Positions 63,562 through 64,000 of a stretch of DNA of 64,000 nucleotides are shown here, piece after piece (position 1 is the first letter of the stretch; each line of letters begins with the position of its first letter). This DNA is from Bradyrhizobium betae (GTDB lineage: Bacteria; Pseudomonadota; Alphaproteobacteria; Rhizobiales; Xanthobacteraceae): the NCBI RefSeq assembly GCF_004123905.1, contig NZ_MZXW01000004.1, forward strand, positions 372,001 through 436,000. Direction: 5' to 3'. Under the pieces are notes generated by a model. It searched no databases, was not told where the DNA came from, and worked only from the letters and a program-made list of their open reading frames with translations. The translations under genes were made by a program, and so were the position numbers.

Positions 63562-64000
63562 ATGCGTCGTATTACGATACTTGGCCGTAACCTGAAGGAT
63601 GAAGATATCGACCAGATCAAGCGTCTGGCCGAAGACGCCGGCATGACCGGTGCTAAAATCGAGGTAGTCGATGCGGTCGGCGAGCCTGATCCTGACTGCG
63701 AAGACGAAATCGTTCTGATCTTGGCCTCGCCGGAAACCTGCGTCGATCCGGCTCTTGAGACAGATCTTGCAACCACGCAGCGGGGTGGCCGTCGCGCCAT
63801 TTGCGTGTGGCCGCACGACGCGGCGCCGGGCGCCCAGCCGCCGGACTCCATGAACAAGTACGCCTACTCAATCATCCGCTTCGACACCGAGCGGTTCCGC
63901 GTCGTCGCGACGGAAGAAGACCAGCACTGCTTCGAAACCTCAGATGGTCAGCCACTGCCCAAGCCGAATACGGAGCGCAACCTGTGCGTCGACGAAGAAA
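63562..64000 (+). CDS. Unrecognised acidic protein, 3' partial
   Basis: Open from ATG 63562 (after CGGAGA) to the window edge, at least 146 residues. It starts MRRITILGRNLKDEDIDQIK and contains EIVLILASPETCVDP, RRAICVWPHDAAPG and SMNKYAYSIIRFDTERF. It is acidic, with several Cys and His. I do not recognise the family. The alternation of strand and acidic-helix segments hints at an alpha/beta fold with a nucleotide- or TIR-like sensor look, but this is only an impression. It is divergent from higB and shares its operators, so it may be a cargo gene of the same mobile unit. Confidence 0.65.
   Translation, partial: MRRITILGRNLKDEDIDQIKRLAEDAGMTGAKIEVVDAVGEPDPDCEDEIVLILASPETCVDPALETDLATTQRGGRRAICVWPHDAAPGAQPPDSMNKYAYSIIRFDTERFRVVATEEDQHCFETSDGQPLPKPNTERNLCVDEE

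Overview
The window is high-GC DNA from an alphaproteobacterium, most likely a Bradyrhizobium or Rhodopseudomonas relative (Nitrobacteraceae). This rests on the protein family mix and the types of insertion sequence remnants, not on a marker gene. It reads as the right-hand part of a large catabolic genomic island. It has many hydrolases, oxygenases and dehydrogenases, two branched-chain-type ABC uptake systems, local regulators, several IS fragments and an unusual number of broken genes. An integrase and tRNA 3' fragments lie near 60-61.9 kb, and a toxin-antitoxin pair follows.

Left part (1-8.2 kb): the end of a Liv-type ABC transporter (permease, permease-ATPase fusion, ATPase), an amidase and an amidohydrolase. 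A 550-bp repeat (2988-3537 and 5712-6261) carries the 3' end of livF and a leader, so both hydrolase genes have the same upstream DNA. IS3 and IS630 remnants lie between the copies.

8.3-13.4 kb: an operon with an SDR dehydrogenase, a class III aminotransferase of the phospho-lyase type and an APH-fold kinase, preceded by a frameshifted divergent tetR. A second copy follows, with an intact tetR but only scars of the SDR and kinase genes. 13.4-21.3 kb: LuxR- and AraC-type regulators, an IS630 element whose end supplies the araC stop codon, an outer-membrane protein, an ISL3 remnant and a broken dinB.

21.3-40.4 kb: a ring-cleavage catabolic region with a solute-binding protein, acyl-CoA ligase, TetR, ACMSD-like decarboxylase, C-C hydrolase and 2-oxopent-4-enoate hydratase. 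Two adjacent extradiol dioxygenases follow, one lacking all three metal ligands, then a flavin hydroxylase, FAH-family enzymes, SDRs, a racemase-like protein and another alpha/beta hydrolase. The hydroxylase-FAH-SDR set is duplicated, and the two copies have decayed in complementary ways so that one good version of each gene remains.

40.5-57.1 kb: a minus-strand set (MarR, GMC oxidoreductase, TIM-barrel isomerase, medium-chain dehydrogenase, limonene-epoxide-hydrolase family enzyme, P450, LysR). Divergent from lysR is a plus-strand set (salicylate-hydroxylase-like FMO, phthalate-dioxygenase-type reductase, ThDP enzyme, complete LivHMGFK transporter). Together these suggest uptake and breakdown of an unidentified aromatic or terpenoid-like compound.

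57.2-64 kb: three consecutive decayed genes of valine/isobutyrate catabolism, a tyrosine integrase, two tRNA 3'-end fragments, a HigB-HigA(ImmA) pair with two matching operators, and the start of an unrecognised acidic protein.
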